IMG/VR virus record: IMGVR_UViG_3300031660_000019
Span: 1 to 35,712 of that record
Reading direction: 5' to 3' (one strand)
DNA from: a virus
DNA: 35,712 nt
Made by a program: the position numbers and the translations under genes. The notes under the pieces are model-generated. The model was not told the DNA's origin and searched no databases. It was given only the letters and a program-made list of their open reading frames with translations. This document shows, in pieces, positions 6,343-14,737 of the stretch (positions within the stretch are counted from its first letter, which is position 1; every line of letters starts with the position of its first letter).

Positions 6343-8060
6343 CCGCTGCAGCGGCTGTGGATCCCTGGGACTTCTCATGCCCGGACTGGAAGCAGCGGCT
6401 GATCGACGGCCGCAGCCTGGTGCCGGACCTGCCGCTTGATCCGGACCTGGTCCGGCGTGCGGTGGGGATTTTCAACAATCTGCGCCTGCCGGATGTCGCC
6501 GACCAGCCCCGCTTGCGGGATGCGGCAGGCGACTGGCAGCGCGATGTTGTCGCCGCGCTGTTCGGCTCGGTCGACGCAGAAGGCATCAGGCGGGTGCGTG
6601 AAGCGCTGGTGCTGGTGCCGAAGAAGAATTCGAAGACCACCGGTGGCGGTGCCATCATGGTCACGGCGCTGCTGATGGACCCGGTCCCTCGGCAGCCATA
6701 CTACATGCTCGGGCCGACACAGGAGATCGCGCAGCGCGGTTTCGACCAGGCCGCGGGGATGATTGATGCCGATCCGGTGCTGCGCAAGCGGTTCCAGATC
6801 AGGGCTCACCTGAAGACCATCGTCGATCTGCGGACGCAATCGTTCCTGAAGATCCAGACCTTCGACGAGAAGGTCGCGACGGGCGGCATCCCCAAGGGGC
6901 TGCTGATCGACGAGGTGCACATTCTGGGCAAGATGCCCTACGCGGCGCGGGTGCTGGGTCAGCTGCGCGGCGGTCTGGTGGCGAAGCTGGACGGGTTCAT
7001 GGTGATGATCACCACCCAGTCCGACCAGCCACCGGCGGGCGTGTTCCGCAACGAGCTGCAGATTGCCCGGGCGATCCGCGATGGCCGAGTAACCGGCGTG
7101 GCGGCCAACATGTTGCCGGTGCTGTACGAGTTTCCGGAAGAGGTCCAGACTGACCGCAAACGGCCATGGGAGAACAGCAAGACCTGGCACATGGTGCTGC
7201 CCAATCTTGGGCGGTCCTGCCACCTGTCGCTGCTCGAGGCGGACTACGCCAGCGCGAAGGAAAAGGGCGAAGAGGAAATAAGGCGCTGGGCCTCCCAGCA
7301 TCTGAACATCGAGATCGGGCTGGGCCTGCACAGCGAACGATGGCGCGGGGCTGACCATTGGGAACAGGCGGTGGACAACAGTATCCAGTCGCTGGATGAA
7401 CTGCTCGAGCGGTGCGAGGTCGCCGTGGTCGGTATCGACGGCGGTGGTCTGGACGATCTGCTCGGTCTGTGCGTTGCAGGGCGTGAACGTGACACGCAAC
7501 GCTGGCTTTTCTGGTTTCATGCCTGGGCGCACCGCTCGGTCCTGGAACTCCGCAAGGTGATCGCTGCCGAGCTTCAGGGCTTTTCCGACGATGGCGACCT
7601 GACATTCTGGGATGATGGCGATGAAGATATCAAGGGCGTAGCCGATATCGTCGAGAAGGTCGCGGCCACCGGTCTGCTGCCGGAAAAGTCCGCGATCGGA
7701 CTGGACCCGCAAGGGGTGGGCGTGCTGCTCGACGAACTGAGTGATCGGGAGATCACCGAGGAGCAAATGACCGCGATCGGCCAGGGTTTCAGGCTCTCGT
7801 CGGCGGTGTGGAGCATGGAACGCAAGCTGCAGAACAGGACAGCGGCTCACCTTGGTGGGCGGCTGATGGCGTTCTGTGTCGGCAATGCCAAGGCAGAACA
7901 GCGCGGCAACGCCGTGCTGATCACCAAGGAAGCTGCCGGCAAGTGCAAGATTGACCCACTGATAGCGGGTTTCAACGCGGTGAAGCTGCTCGAGCGGAAC
8001 CCGGAAGCGGCGGGGTCGGGTCGGTCGGTCTACGAAGAGCGCGGGCTGTTGAAGGTCTAA
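6318..8060 (+). CDS. Terminase large subunit
   Basis: This 580-residue packaging motor cuts concatemeric phage DNA and pumps it into the prohead. The ATPase half shows a Walker A-like VPKKNSKT at about 100-107 and Walker B LLIDEVH at 195-201 with Asp198 and Glu199. The nuclease half begins with VVGIDGGGLDDLLG (Asp374, then Asp379/380), the first metal-binding aspartates of the RNase H-like fold. The length fits the HK97/YmfN-like Terminase_1 group. The start overlaps the small subunit gene. HNH nuclease and small subunit lie just upstream and the portal 10 bases downstream, the standard packaging order. Confidence 0.95.
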   Translation: MGRPAEQLTAAAAVDPWDFSCPDWKQRLIDGRSLVPDLPLDPDLVRRAVGIFNNLRLPDVADQPRLRDAAGDWQRDVVAALFGSVDAEGIRRVREALVLVPKKNSKTTGGGAIMVTALLMDPVPRQPYYMLGPTQEIAQRGFDQAAGMIDADPVLRKRFQIRAHLKTIVDLRTQSFLKIQTFDEKVATGGIPKGLLIDEVHILGKMPYAARVLGQLRGGLVAKLDGFMVMITTQSDQPPAGVFRNELQIARAIRDGRVTGVAANMLPVLYEFPEEVQTDRKRPWENSKTWHMVLPNLGRSCHLSLLEADYASAKEKGEEEIRRWASQHLNIEIGLGLHSERWRGADHWEQAVDNSIQSLDELLERCEVAVVGIDGGGLDDLLGLCVAGRERDTQRWLFWFHAWAHRSVLELRKVIAAELQGFSDDGDLTFWDDGDEDIKGVADIVEKVAATGLLPEKSAIGLDPQGVGVLLDELSDREITEEQMTAIGQGFRLSSAVWSMERKLQNRTAAHLGGRLMAFCVGNAKAEQRGNAVLITKEAAGKCKIDPLIAGFNAVKLLERNPEAAGSGRSVYEERGLLKV

Positions 8061-8070
8061 GGGAGGCGGT

Positions 8071-9354
8071 GTGAGTATTATCAATCGCTTCACGCGATGG
8101 CTTATGGAAACGCCGCAGGATTCTGGCGCCATGCAGCCGCGTGCGGCGATCACGTCGGCGGGTGGTGGTCTGGTCATTACCAGCTCGAGCGAACTGGAAG
8201 AGGCGCTACGCGGCGGCGCGGTGAGCGGCGCTGGAGAAGCTGTCAACGCACAAACCGCGATGCGCGTTGCGGCGGTTTATGCCTGTGTGCGGATCATTGC
8301 CGGAGCTGTCGCGACGTTGCCGCTGCAGATAAAGCGGCGCGTGAATGATGGTGTCCGCGAGGATGCGAGCGACCTGGCGATTTCTCTGGTTCTGAACCGG
8401 AAGCCCAACATCTGGCAAAAGCCTGCCCAGTTCAAAAGGATGATGCAGGCGCATGTTCTGTTGCGCGGGCAAGCATTCGCGCTGATTAGCCGGGATGCGT
8501 CTGGAAGTGTGGTCGCCCTGATCCCGCTACACCCGGACAGAGTGACGGTGAAGCAGCTCGACACACTGGAGCTGGAGTATCGGTACACCCGGAAGGACGG
8601 TCGGCTGCTGACTTTCACCCAGCCCGAAGTGCTACACCTCATCGGATTGACGCTTGACGGGATCAATGGCGTCTCGCCGATAACCTATGCGCGCGAGACC
8701 ATTGGCCTGGCGCTGGCGATGGAGCGGCATGGGGGTGCTGTGTTCCGCAATGGTGCCAATGTCTCGACTGCGCTGAAACATCCGGGGAAGTTGAGCCAAG
8801 AGGCTCACGCGAGCCTGCGGGAAGGCATGAGCGAATTCCGCAATGGCGGCGCCCGTGAAGGCGAGACAATCATCCTGGAAGAGGGGATGAGCCTGGAGCG
8901 GATGGCGCTGACGGCCGAGGATGCGCAGTGGATCGAGGGGCGCAAATTCTCGCGGAGCGACATCGCCATGTTCTTCGGTGTTCCGCCGCACATGATCGGC
9001 GACACCGAGAAGGCGACCAGCTGGGGCAGTGGTATCGAGCAGCAGTCGCAAGGGTTTGTGACGTACACGCTCGAAGACCACCTGACGATGTGGGAAGAGA
9101 CGATCAATCTGGATTGTCTCGACCCTACCCGCAACCCTGGCGTGTACGCCAAGTTCAATCGTAATGCCTTGGTCAAGGGCGATCTGAAGAGCCGCTGGGA
9201 AGCATATGTGAAGGCCATGCAGTGGGGTGTTTTCAGCCCGAACAAGGTCCTCGAACTGGAAGATGAGAACCCCCGCCCCGGCGGCGATGTCTATTATGAT
9301 CCGCCAAACATGGCAGGCGGCAGCCAAGGGAACAGTCTAAATGAGCCTGCGTAA
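8071..9354 (+). CDS. Portal protein, HK97 family
   Basis: This 427-residue protein would form the ring through which DNA enters and leaves the head. Typical HK97-portal features are visible: an N-terminal variable region, then AVYACVRIIAGAVATLPL, DGINGVSPI, and MFFGVPPHMIGD with SWGSGIEQQS following. The GTG start at 8071 is supported by GGGAGG at 8061-8066. The last codons overlap the protease gene by 14 bases. Portal, protease and capsid follow one another exactly as in HK97-type phages. Confidence 0.95.
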   Translation: MSIINRFTRWLMETPQDSGAMQPRAAITSAGGGLVITSSSELEEALRGGAVSGAGEAVNAQTAMRVAAVYACVRIIAGAVATLPLQIKRRVNDGVREDASDLAISLVLNRKPNIWQKPAQFKRMMQAHVLLRGQAFALISRDASGSVVALIPLHPDRVTVKQLDTLELEYRYTRKDGRLLTFTQPEVLHLIGLTLDGINGVSPITYARETIGLALAMERHGGAVFRNGANVSTALKHPGKLSQEAHASLREGMSEFRNGGAREGETIILEEGMSLERMALTAEDAQWIEGRKFSRSDIAMFFGVPPHMIGDTEKATSWGSGIEQQSQGFVTYTLEDHLTMWEETINLDCLDPTRNPGVYAKFNRNALVKGDLKSRWEAYVKAMQWGVFSPNKVLELEDENPRPGGDVYYDPPNMAGGSQGNSLNEPA

Positions 9355-10183
9355 CCTGCCTGAAGCGCGCATCTTTGAACGCCCGCAGAGCCTTGACTGG
9401 GACGTGCCCAGCGATCTGCTGGCAAAGTGGGCTGAACAGCCGCTGGCACTTGCTGGAAGCGATGCCAACACCATCGATATGCTGGATGTGATCGGCGAGG
9501 ACTGGTGGACTGGTGGCGGGGTCACCGCCCAGCGCGTTGCTGCCCGGCTAAAGGAAATTGGTCAAGGTGATGTGCAGGTCAACATCAACAGCCCCGGCGG
9601 CGACATGTTCGAAGGCATCGCCATTTATAACCTGCTGCGCGCCCATCCGGCCAAGGTGACGGTCAACGTCGTCGGGATTGCCGCATCCGCAGCGTCCACC
9701 ATTGCGATGGCCGGCGACCATATCAGCATGTCGCTAGGTTCTTCGCTGATGATCCACAATTGCTGGAGCGTCGTGATCGGCAATCGCCATGATCTGCGGT
9801 CTGCGGCCGATGTGTTCGAAGGTTTCGATGCAGGCCTTGCCGACATTTACGAAGCGCGCAGTGGTATGTCCCGCGCCGAGATCGTCACCATGATGGACGG
9901 CGAATCGTACATCGGACCAAGTGAGGCCGTGCAGATGGGGCTGGCTGACGAAGTCGCGTCAGCGGTGCCTGCAGGCAAGCCCGCTGCCGCAAAAAAGGAC
10001 AGCGCCCTTATGGCCAAGCGGCAGACCGAAGCTGCCCTGGCACGGGCAGGATTTTCTCGTCGCGATCGTCAATCGATGATCTCGGCTCTCGGGGGCCAGC
10101 GTGATGCAGCCCCATCCACCGCGCGCGATGCAGGTGTCACCGAAGCTGCTCTCAAGCAGCTGATCGAAGCCATGAAGTCCTAA
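9341..10183 (+). CDS. Prohead protease, ClpP-like (S14 family)
   Basis: This 280-residue protein matures the prohead by cleaving the capsid delta domain. The ClpP fold is evident: VNINSPGGDMFEGIAIYN near 79-97, GIAASAAST at 112-120 with the likely nucleophile Ser116, and MIHN at 137-140 with His139. A Gln/Ala/Lys-rich C-terminal extension of about 80 residues follows, which in this family can help scaffold the prohead. It overlaps the portal gene and sits 14 bases before the capsid gene. Confidence 0.93.
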   Translation: MSLRNLPEARIFERPQSLDWDVPSDLLAKWAEQPLALAGSDANTIDMLDVIGEDWWTGGGVTAQRVAARLKEIGQGDVQVNINSPGGDMFEGIAIYNLLRAHPAKVTVNVVGIAASAASTIAMAGDHISMSLGSSLMIHNCWSVVIGNRHDLRSAADVFEGFDAGLADIYEARSGMSRAEIVTMMDGESYIGPSEAVQMGLADEVASAVPAGKPAAAKKDSALMAKRQTEAALARAGFSRRDRQSMISALGGQRDAAPSTARDAGVTEAALKQLIEAMKS

Positions 10184-10197
10184 ACGGAGATATCAAC

Positions 10198-11463
10198 ATG
10201 ACGATTGCATTGAACTCGCGTGCGCGCGGGATCCTCGGCGTGCGCGCCGATGCGGGCAACCTGCCCACCATCATCGCTGAAATGCAGCAGACCTTCCAGG
10301 CGTTCAAGGATGAGCGTGACAAGGAACTGGCCGACATCAAGAAGGGCCTGGCGGACTGTGTGCAGACCGAAAAGGTCGAGCGCATCAACGCCGAAATCGG
10401 GACTCTGACCACGGCGATCAACGATGCAAAGGCTGCGCTTGATGCGCTGCGCGTGGGCGGTGGTGGCAGCCAGCCGATCGATGCCGACGTGCGTGCTCAC
10501 TCGGATGCCTTCAACCGCTGGTTCCGCCGCGGGGGAGATCCCGAGGCCCTGAAGCAGTTGCAGATGAAAGCCAAGCTGACCACCCAGTCGGACCCCGATG
10601 GCGGCTTCCTGGTGCCGACCGAGATGGAAGGCACCGTCGATCGCGTGCTCGCGACCGTCTCGGCAATGCGTGGTCTCGCCCGCGTCGTTCAGGTCAGCTC
10701 CGACGAGTATTCGAAGCTGGTCAACCTGGGCGGAACCACGTCGGGATGGGTTGGCGAGGAAGAAGCTCGCGCATCTACCTCGACCCCGACTCTGTCGAAG
10801 ATCACGATCGCTGCCGGTGAAATCTATGCCGAGCCGGTGACCACCCAGCGCATGCTGGACGATGGCATCGTCGATGTCGCGGCCTGGCTGGCGGACGAGG
10901 TCTCGGTCGAATTTGCCGAAGAGGAGGGCCTGGCCTTCATCAGCGGCAATGGCGTGAACAAGCCACGCGGTATCTTGGCATACGACACCGTCGCCAATGC
11001 CAGTTATGCCTGGGGCAAGCTCGGCTTCACGGTCACGGGTGCTGCGGCAGCTTTCGCCACCTCGAAGCCCGCCGATGCCATCATCGATCTGTTCTATTCG
11101 CTGAAGGCCGGCTACCGCAACGGTGCCAGCTTCCTGACGTCGGATGCCGTGCTCGGCACGATCCGCAAGTTCAAGGGCAGCGATGACAACTATCTGTGGT
11201 CTCCGCCGACTGTTGACATGCCTGCCACCATCCTCGGCAAGCCTGTCGAGACCGATGACAACATGTCCGCTTTGGGGGCCAACGCGTTCCCGGTTGCCTT
11301 CGGCAACTTTCAGCGCGGGTATCTGATCACCGATCGCAAGGGAATCACGGTCATCCGTGATGACATCACCTCCAAGGGTAACGTCAAGTTCTACACCACC
11401 AAGCGTGTTGGTGGCGGCGTCGTCAACTTCGAGGCGATCAAGCTGCTGAAGTGCTCGACCTGA
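10198..11463 (+). CDS. Major capsid protein, HK97 fold
   Basis: The 421-residue protein builds the icosahedral shell. Residues about 25-90 are a charged coiled coil (FKDERDKELADIKKGL and on), the scaffolding delta domain that the ClpP-like protease would remove. The mature protein probably begins around residues 100-130, before TQSDPDGGFLVPTE, a typical HK97-capsid opening. Later GVNKPRGIL and the strand-rich end GNVKFYTTKRVGGGVV are also typical. The exact cleavage point cannot be read from sequence. It follows the protease immediately and is followed by a strong hairpin at 11500-11529. Confidence 0.95.
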   Translation: MTIALNSRARGILGVRADAGNLPTIIAEMQQTFQAFKDERDKELADIKKGLADCVQTEKVERINAEIGTLTTAINDAKAALDALRVGGGGSQPIDADVRAHSDAFNRWFRRGGDPEALKQLQMKAKLTTQSDPDGGFLVPTEMEGTVDRVLATVSAMRGLARVVQVSSDEYSKLVNLGGTTSGWVGEEEARASTSTPTLSKITIAAGEIYAEPVTTQRMLDDGIVDVAAWLADEVSVEFAEEEGLAFISGNGVNKPRGILAYDTVANASYAWGKLGFTVTGAAAAFATSKPADAIIDLFYSLKAGYRNGASFLTSDAVLGTIRKFKGSDDNYLWSPPTVDMPATILGKPVETDDNMSALGANAFPVAFGNFQRGYLITDRKGITVIRDDITSKGNVKFYTTKRVGGGVVNFEAIKLLKCST

Positions 11464-11499
11464 TCCTGACCTGACAGGCCAAGGATCACATTCCCTTCC

Positions 11500-11529
11500 C
11501 CACCGGGCCCGCGCGAGCTGGCCCGGTGG
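11500..11529 (+). terminator. Strong hairpin after capsid gene
   Basis: A perfect 10-bp stem, CCACCGGGCC at 11500-11509 and GGCCCGGTGG at 11520-11529, closes a 10-base loop. No T tract follows (CTTCATG), so a full intrinsic terminator is doubtful. It may stabilise the capsid mRNA or damp read-through into the next genes. Confidence 0.5.
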
Positions 11530-11551
11530 CTTCATGCAAAAGGACATCGAC

Positions 11552-11941
11552 ATGAAGGACCTTCACAACAACATGGCGCTGGTCGCCGCTCTCATCCCGG
11601 CGGTCCAGTCCGCCACCGCGACTTCTGCGGCGATCGACCTGCAGGGTTTCAATGCCGCAGAGGTGCTGATCAATACCGGCGCCATTGCCAGCGCTGGTGA
11701 CTTCACCGTGAAACTGCAGGAATCGAACACGACCACCTCGGGCGATTTCACCGATGTGGCGGCTGCCGATCTGCTGGGCACCTTCCCTGCCAGTCTGGCG
11801 GCGGACAGTGTCTACAAGGTGGGCTACAAGGGGCCGAAGCGGTACATCCGCACGGTTGCCACCAAGAACAGCGGCACCAGCATCATCGCCGGTATCATGG
11901 TGGTGAAGGGCAACCCTGCCATCGCTGCGCCCGTCGCCTGA
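11552..11941 (+). CDS. Head decoration-like protein
   Basis: The 129-residue protein is predicted to be mostly beta strand: ATSAAIDLQGFNAAEV, FTVKLQESN, DVAAADLLGTFP, VYKVGYKGPKRYIR, and a closing IIAGIMVVKGNP. Small beta proteins of this pattern follow the capsid gene in many siphoviruses and may decorate the capsid, but the function has not been shown for most. The ATG at 11552 is preferred over an ATG at 11534, because the AAGGA at 11540-11544 lies between them at good spacing for the later start. Confidence 0.65.
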   Translation: MKDLHNNMALVAALIPAVQSATATSAAIDLQGFNAAEVLINTGAIASAGDFTVKLQESNTTTSGDFTDVAAADLLGTFPASLAADSVYKVGYKGPKRYIRTVATKNSGTSIIAGIMVVKGNPAIAAPVA

Positions 11942-11972
11942 TCCTGCTTTCCTCACATTCGCTGGTGGCATC

Positions 11973-12545
11973 ATGCTTTTCACCCTGACTCCTGTCGACA
12001 TCGTCGAGGGTTATGGTGAGGGCATCCTGTCGCTGGCGGATGCGAAGGCGCATCTTCGGATCCTGCACGATGACGAAGACGACAAGATTTCGTTCTGCCG
12101 CGATGCCGCCATCCAGGCGGTTGAGCAATACACCAATGTGCGGCTTGGTCGCACGACGGGCATGGTCGCCAAGTTCGAGGGTTTCGGCCCGGGAATGCGC
12201 ATGGGTGTTGGTCCTGCGGCGACGGTGGAGGTCACGGGCATCAGCTACGTTGGCAGCGATGGCAGCCCCGTGGACATGGATGCAGGCAGTTGGCGGCTTG
12301 ATGTGCTGGGGGGGCTTTTGCCCGCGCTCAACGCCGCCTGGCCGACGACATACGGCCCTGTCACCGTGACCTTCACCGCTGGATACACGAATGCGAACCG
12401 CCCTCCCGTTCTGGTGATGGCGGTGCGGATGATGCTGGTCCAGATGTTCGAGAACTGGGAAGATATGCTTTCCGGCGAGGTGACCATCGTCGCGCAGCCC
12501 GGCTTCAAGTTCTACTGTGACCAGGTGCGGATGCCGGTGATATGA
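11973..12545 (+). CDS. Head-tail connector protein, gp6-like
   Basis: This 190-residue protein opens with a region common to HK97 gp6-like connectors: LSLADAKAHLRILHDDEDDKI followed by a helix ending IQAVEQYT. A beta-rich middle and a final helical region (LVMAVRMMLVQMFENWED) complete the pattern. These proteins form a ring below the portal during head completion. It is followed, with a 4-base overlap, by the head closure protein, as expected. Confidence 0.88.
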   Translation: MLFTLTPVDIVEGYGEGILSLADAKAHLRILHDDEDDKISFCRDAAIQAVEQYTNVRLGRTTGMVAKFEGFGPGMRMGVGPAATVEVTGISYVGSDGSPVDMDAGSWRLDVLGGLLPALNAAWPTTYGPVTVTFTAGYTNANRPPVLVMAVRMMLVQMFENWEDMLSGEVTIVAQPGFKFYCDQVRMPVI

Positions 12546-12892
12546 AAACGCCACGGTCGCGCCGGTTCAACAAGGTGGAGTTTCGGCGCAAGGGCGCGGC
12601 GACGGAGAATGCCGCGGGTGAGCCCGTTGCGGGTTCGTCCACGCTGATCGCGCCAGCCTGGGCTGCAATCTTCTACGGCAAGGGGGCTGAGCGCCGAGAG
12701 GCTGCGATCGAGGGCGCCAGCCAGTCGGCCACGTTCAATGTCGACACCAATGCTGCGCTTCGCGGCGTGACGGTCGGCGATTTCATCCAGTTCGGCGGTT
12801 CGGACTGGGACATCGCCAGCATCAACCCCGTCGATCGCAGTGCCATTGAATTCACGGCGGTGCGCCGCACCAGCCTGATCGCGGGGACCTGA
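12542..12892 (+). CDS. Head closure protein / head-tail adaptor
   Basis: The 116-residue protein matches SPP1 gp16-like adaptors: an N-terminal VEFRRKG strand, PAWAAIFYGKGAERREAA, and the final strand pairs GDFIQFGGSDWDIASINPVD and IEFTAVRR. It would close the connector and give a docking surface for the tail. The start codon overlaps the stop of the connector gene. Confidence 0.87.
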   Translation: MKTPRSRRFNKVEFRRKGAATENAAGEPVAGSSTLIAPAWAAIFYGKGAERREAAIEGASQSATFNVDTNAALRGVTVGDFIQFGGSDWDIASINPVDRSAIEFTAVRRTSLIAGT

Positions 12893-12893
12893 C

Positions 12894-13070
12894 ATGCTGG
12901 TAAAGACCAAGATCGAACATGCGAATGACCATGGTGACAAGCGGTTCAAGGCTGTCGGCGATATATACAGCCACCCTTCGCCAGCGACATTGATCGCCAC
13001 CGGCCATGTCGAAACGGCCAGTGCGGTACGGCGCCGGCGCAAGCCCGTGGTGGATCAGGCGGATGATTGA
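12894..13070 (+). CDS. Small head-tail region protein, 58 residues
   Basis: A 58-codon frame begins two bases after the adaptor stop: it starts MLVKTKIEHANDHGDKR and continues FKAVGDIYSHPSP, LIATGHVE, ending in a basic then acidic tail (RRRRKPVVDQADD). The layout (short strand, GDIYSHP, then TLIATGHVE) is that of small phage proteins found between adaptor and gp10 genes, in which a residue pattern like LIxxGxVE recurs. The stop lies 8 bases inside the next gene. Tight packing on both sides supports a real gene; function is unknown. Confidence 0.65.
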   Translation: MLVKTKIEHANDHGDKRFKAVGDIYSHPSPATLIATGHVETASAVRRRRKPVVDQADD

Positions 13071-13464
13071 ATTTGCGCTCAGCGGTGTTGAGCATGCTAT
13101 CTCTGCGGTCCGGAATATCGGTGCGGCGGTGACTGACGACACAATCAAGCCCGAGGCGATGAAGGCGCTTGAGCCGGTGGCTGAAACGGCTCGCATGCTG
13201 GTTCCAGTCCTGTCGGGCGACCTCCGCGAGTCAATCGTGGTCGGCGACCATCTGCAAGCTGCGCCTGCCCGCGGCGGTCGGCGCAGCGCCGGGGTTTATG
13301 TCGGAGTCCTGGCGGGGCAGGCCTTTCACGGCTGGTTTGTCGAAGCGGGAACTGTGAAGATGGCTGCGCAGCCGTTTCTTGCCCCGGCGTTTGAACAACA
13401 CCGCGATGAGATTGTGGACATTCTGGGCAAGGGCGCTGGTCGCCTGATCCTTCAGGCCAACTGA
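13063..13464 (+). CDS. HK97 gp10-like head-tail protein
   Basis: The 133-residue protein shows the HK97 gp10 layout: a helical N-terminal half (AVRNIGAAVTDDTIKPEAMKALEPVAETARMLVP), then SGDLRESIVV, a beta hairpin and the WFVEAGTVKMAAQPFLAPAF signature, ending in a helix. It belongs to the joining region between head and tail. I use the ATG at 13063, which gives the usual family N-terminus; an upstream ATG at 13006 would overlap the 58-residue gene heavily. Confidence 0.87.
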   Translation: MIEFALSGVEHAISAVRNIGAAVTDDTIKPEAMKALEPVAETARMLVPVLSGDLRESIVVGDHLQAAPARGGRRSAGVYVGVLAGQAFHGWFVEAGTVKMAAQPFLAPAFEQHRDEIVDILGKGAGRLILQAN

Positions 13465-13465
13465 T

Positions 13466-13882
13466 ATGGAAGAGGCGCTGGTTGAACGGCTGCGCGCTGC
13501 CAGTACGGTGGCGGCTCTGGCCGGCGTGTTTAACGGGCGGCCGACCATTGATGTCGGGGAGCGTCGATCGGACCAGGCCACGGCTTTTCCGGCGGTGCAT
13601 ATCCAGACGGTGTCGCCCGGGCGGATGTACGATCAGGACGGTCCGCAGGGGCTGCACGATCCACGTGTTCGCTTCGAGTGTTTCGGCCTGACCTGGCTGG
13701 CCGCCAAGCAGGTCGCGCGGGCGATAACGCAAGAGCTTGAAATTCCGGCGACGGTTGGTGGCATCCGCTTCCACCGTGCCAAGCTGGTGTTCGAACGGGA
13801 CATGAATGCTGAAGACCTGGACGGTGGGATCAGGGTCTTCTGGACAGTCCGCGACATGATGATCCCCTACACCTCTGCATAA
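13466..13882 (+). CDS. Tail completion/terminator protein, DUF3168
   Basis: This 138-residue protein fits DUF3168: MEEALVERLRAASTVAALAG, then FPAVHIQTVSPGRMYD, and the strands HDPRVRFECFGLTWLAAKQVARAI and LVFERD. Members cap the tail tube and join it to the head (SPP1 gp17-like). It is separated from the preceding gene by one base and precedes the tail tube gene. Confidence 0.85.
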   Translation: MEEALVERLRAASTVAALAGVFNGRPTIDVGERRSDQATAFPAVHIQTVSPGRMYDQDGPQGLHDPRVRFECFGLTWLAAKQVARAITQELEIPATVGGIRFHRAKLVFERDMNAEDLDGGIRVFWTVRDMMIPYTSA

Positions 13883-13894
13883 AGGAAAGTTGAT

Positions 13895-14332
13895 ATGGCA
13901 ACTGGTGACGGCGTCCTTTCGGACGGCACTGAACTGCACCTGACGAACGCATCGGATACGCTGACCAAGATCGTCGGCCTGATGAGCGTCAATCGGCCGA
14001 CGCTCTCGATCGGCAAGGTCGAGAACACGGACCACAGCAGCGGCAAGGTGAAGAGCTACATCCCTGGCCATGGCGATGTCGGAGAACTGACCGCGACGAT
14101 CAAGTATGAGCCCGGCAGCGCGACTGACCTGCTGTTGCTCGAGCATCTGGCAAGCCGTGAAAAGCGTCCGTTCAAGATCGTGACCGTCGAAGAAGATGGC
14201 ACCACGCAGGACAACACGGGCACCATGTTCCTGATGAGCTATGTGCCCGATGATGCGCCTCTGGGCGCCATTCGGACAGCGACGCTGACGGGTCAGCCCG
14301 GAGTCATCGCGCAGGCCGCGACCACCGTTTAA
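13895..14332 (+). CDS. Major tail tube protein
   Basis: The 145-residue protein is predicted to be nearly all beta strand, with a typical tail-tube sequence: an early GTELHLTN, a central KVKSYIPGHGDVGELTATIKYEP, and later FKIVTVEEDG and IRTATLTGQPGV. Many copies stack into the tube around the tape measure. It begins 12 bases after the terminator protein stop with AAAGGA upstream, and the chaperone pair follows. Confidence 0.87.
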   Translation: MATGDGVLSDGTELHLTNASDTLTKIVGLMSVNRPTLSIGKVENTDHSSGKVKSYIPGHGDVGELTATIKYEPGSATDLLLLEHLASREKRPFKIVTVEEDGTTQDNTGTMFLMSYVPDDAPLGAIRTATLTGQPGVIAQAATTV

Positions 14333-14344
14333 AGGACTCAGGCA

Positions 14345-14737
14345 ATGGCAAGTCCCCTTGAGGGTAGCGCGACCTTCACGTTCGAAGGCCACGAATATCA
14401 CCTGAAACTCGGCAATCGCGCCTTCTATCATGCTGAAGATGTTTTGGGTTTCTCGGTGCTCGATGCTGTCGACGAGATGAAGGCGGCACTCGACACCGGA
14501 AGAAATCCGCGGCTGCAGACGATCGTCGCACTGGTCTATGGCGGGTTGAAGGATAATCACCCGCTGATCACCGAAGACCTGGTGGTAGAGATGTTCATGT
14601 CGGAAAACCCGGCAGTGCGCGAAGCGGTGATGAAGGCTCTGCGTGGCGGCCAGATGCCCGACAGCGCACCCATCGGCGCTTCGGCGGGACAGGCGGGAAA
14701 GGGTCGCCTGGCAAAGCCGGATGGGACTGGGAAGTAA
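14345..14737 (+). CDS. Tail assembly chaperone G
   Basis: This is the 130-residue unshifted product of the chaperone pair. It contains SATFTFEGHEYHLKLGN, a compact helical core (EDVLGFSVLDAVDEMKAAL), and a disordered Gly/Ala-rich end. Such proteins coat the tape measure while the tube polymerises. Near its end, at 14695-14701, lies the heptamer G GGA AAG in the right phase for a -1 shift, exactly the slippery sequence used by phage lambda G/T. Ribosomes that do not slip end at the TAA after codon 130. Confidence 0.85.
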   Translation: MASPLEGSATFTFEGHEYHLKLGNRAFYHAEDVLGFSVLDAVDEMKAALDTGRNPRLQTIVALVYGGLKDNHPLITEDLVVEMFMSENPAVREAVMKALRGGQMPDSAPIGASAGQAGKGRLAKPDGTGK

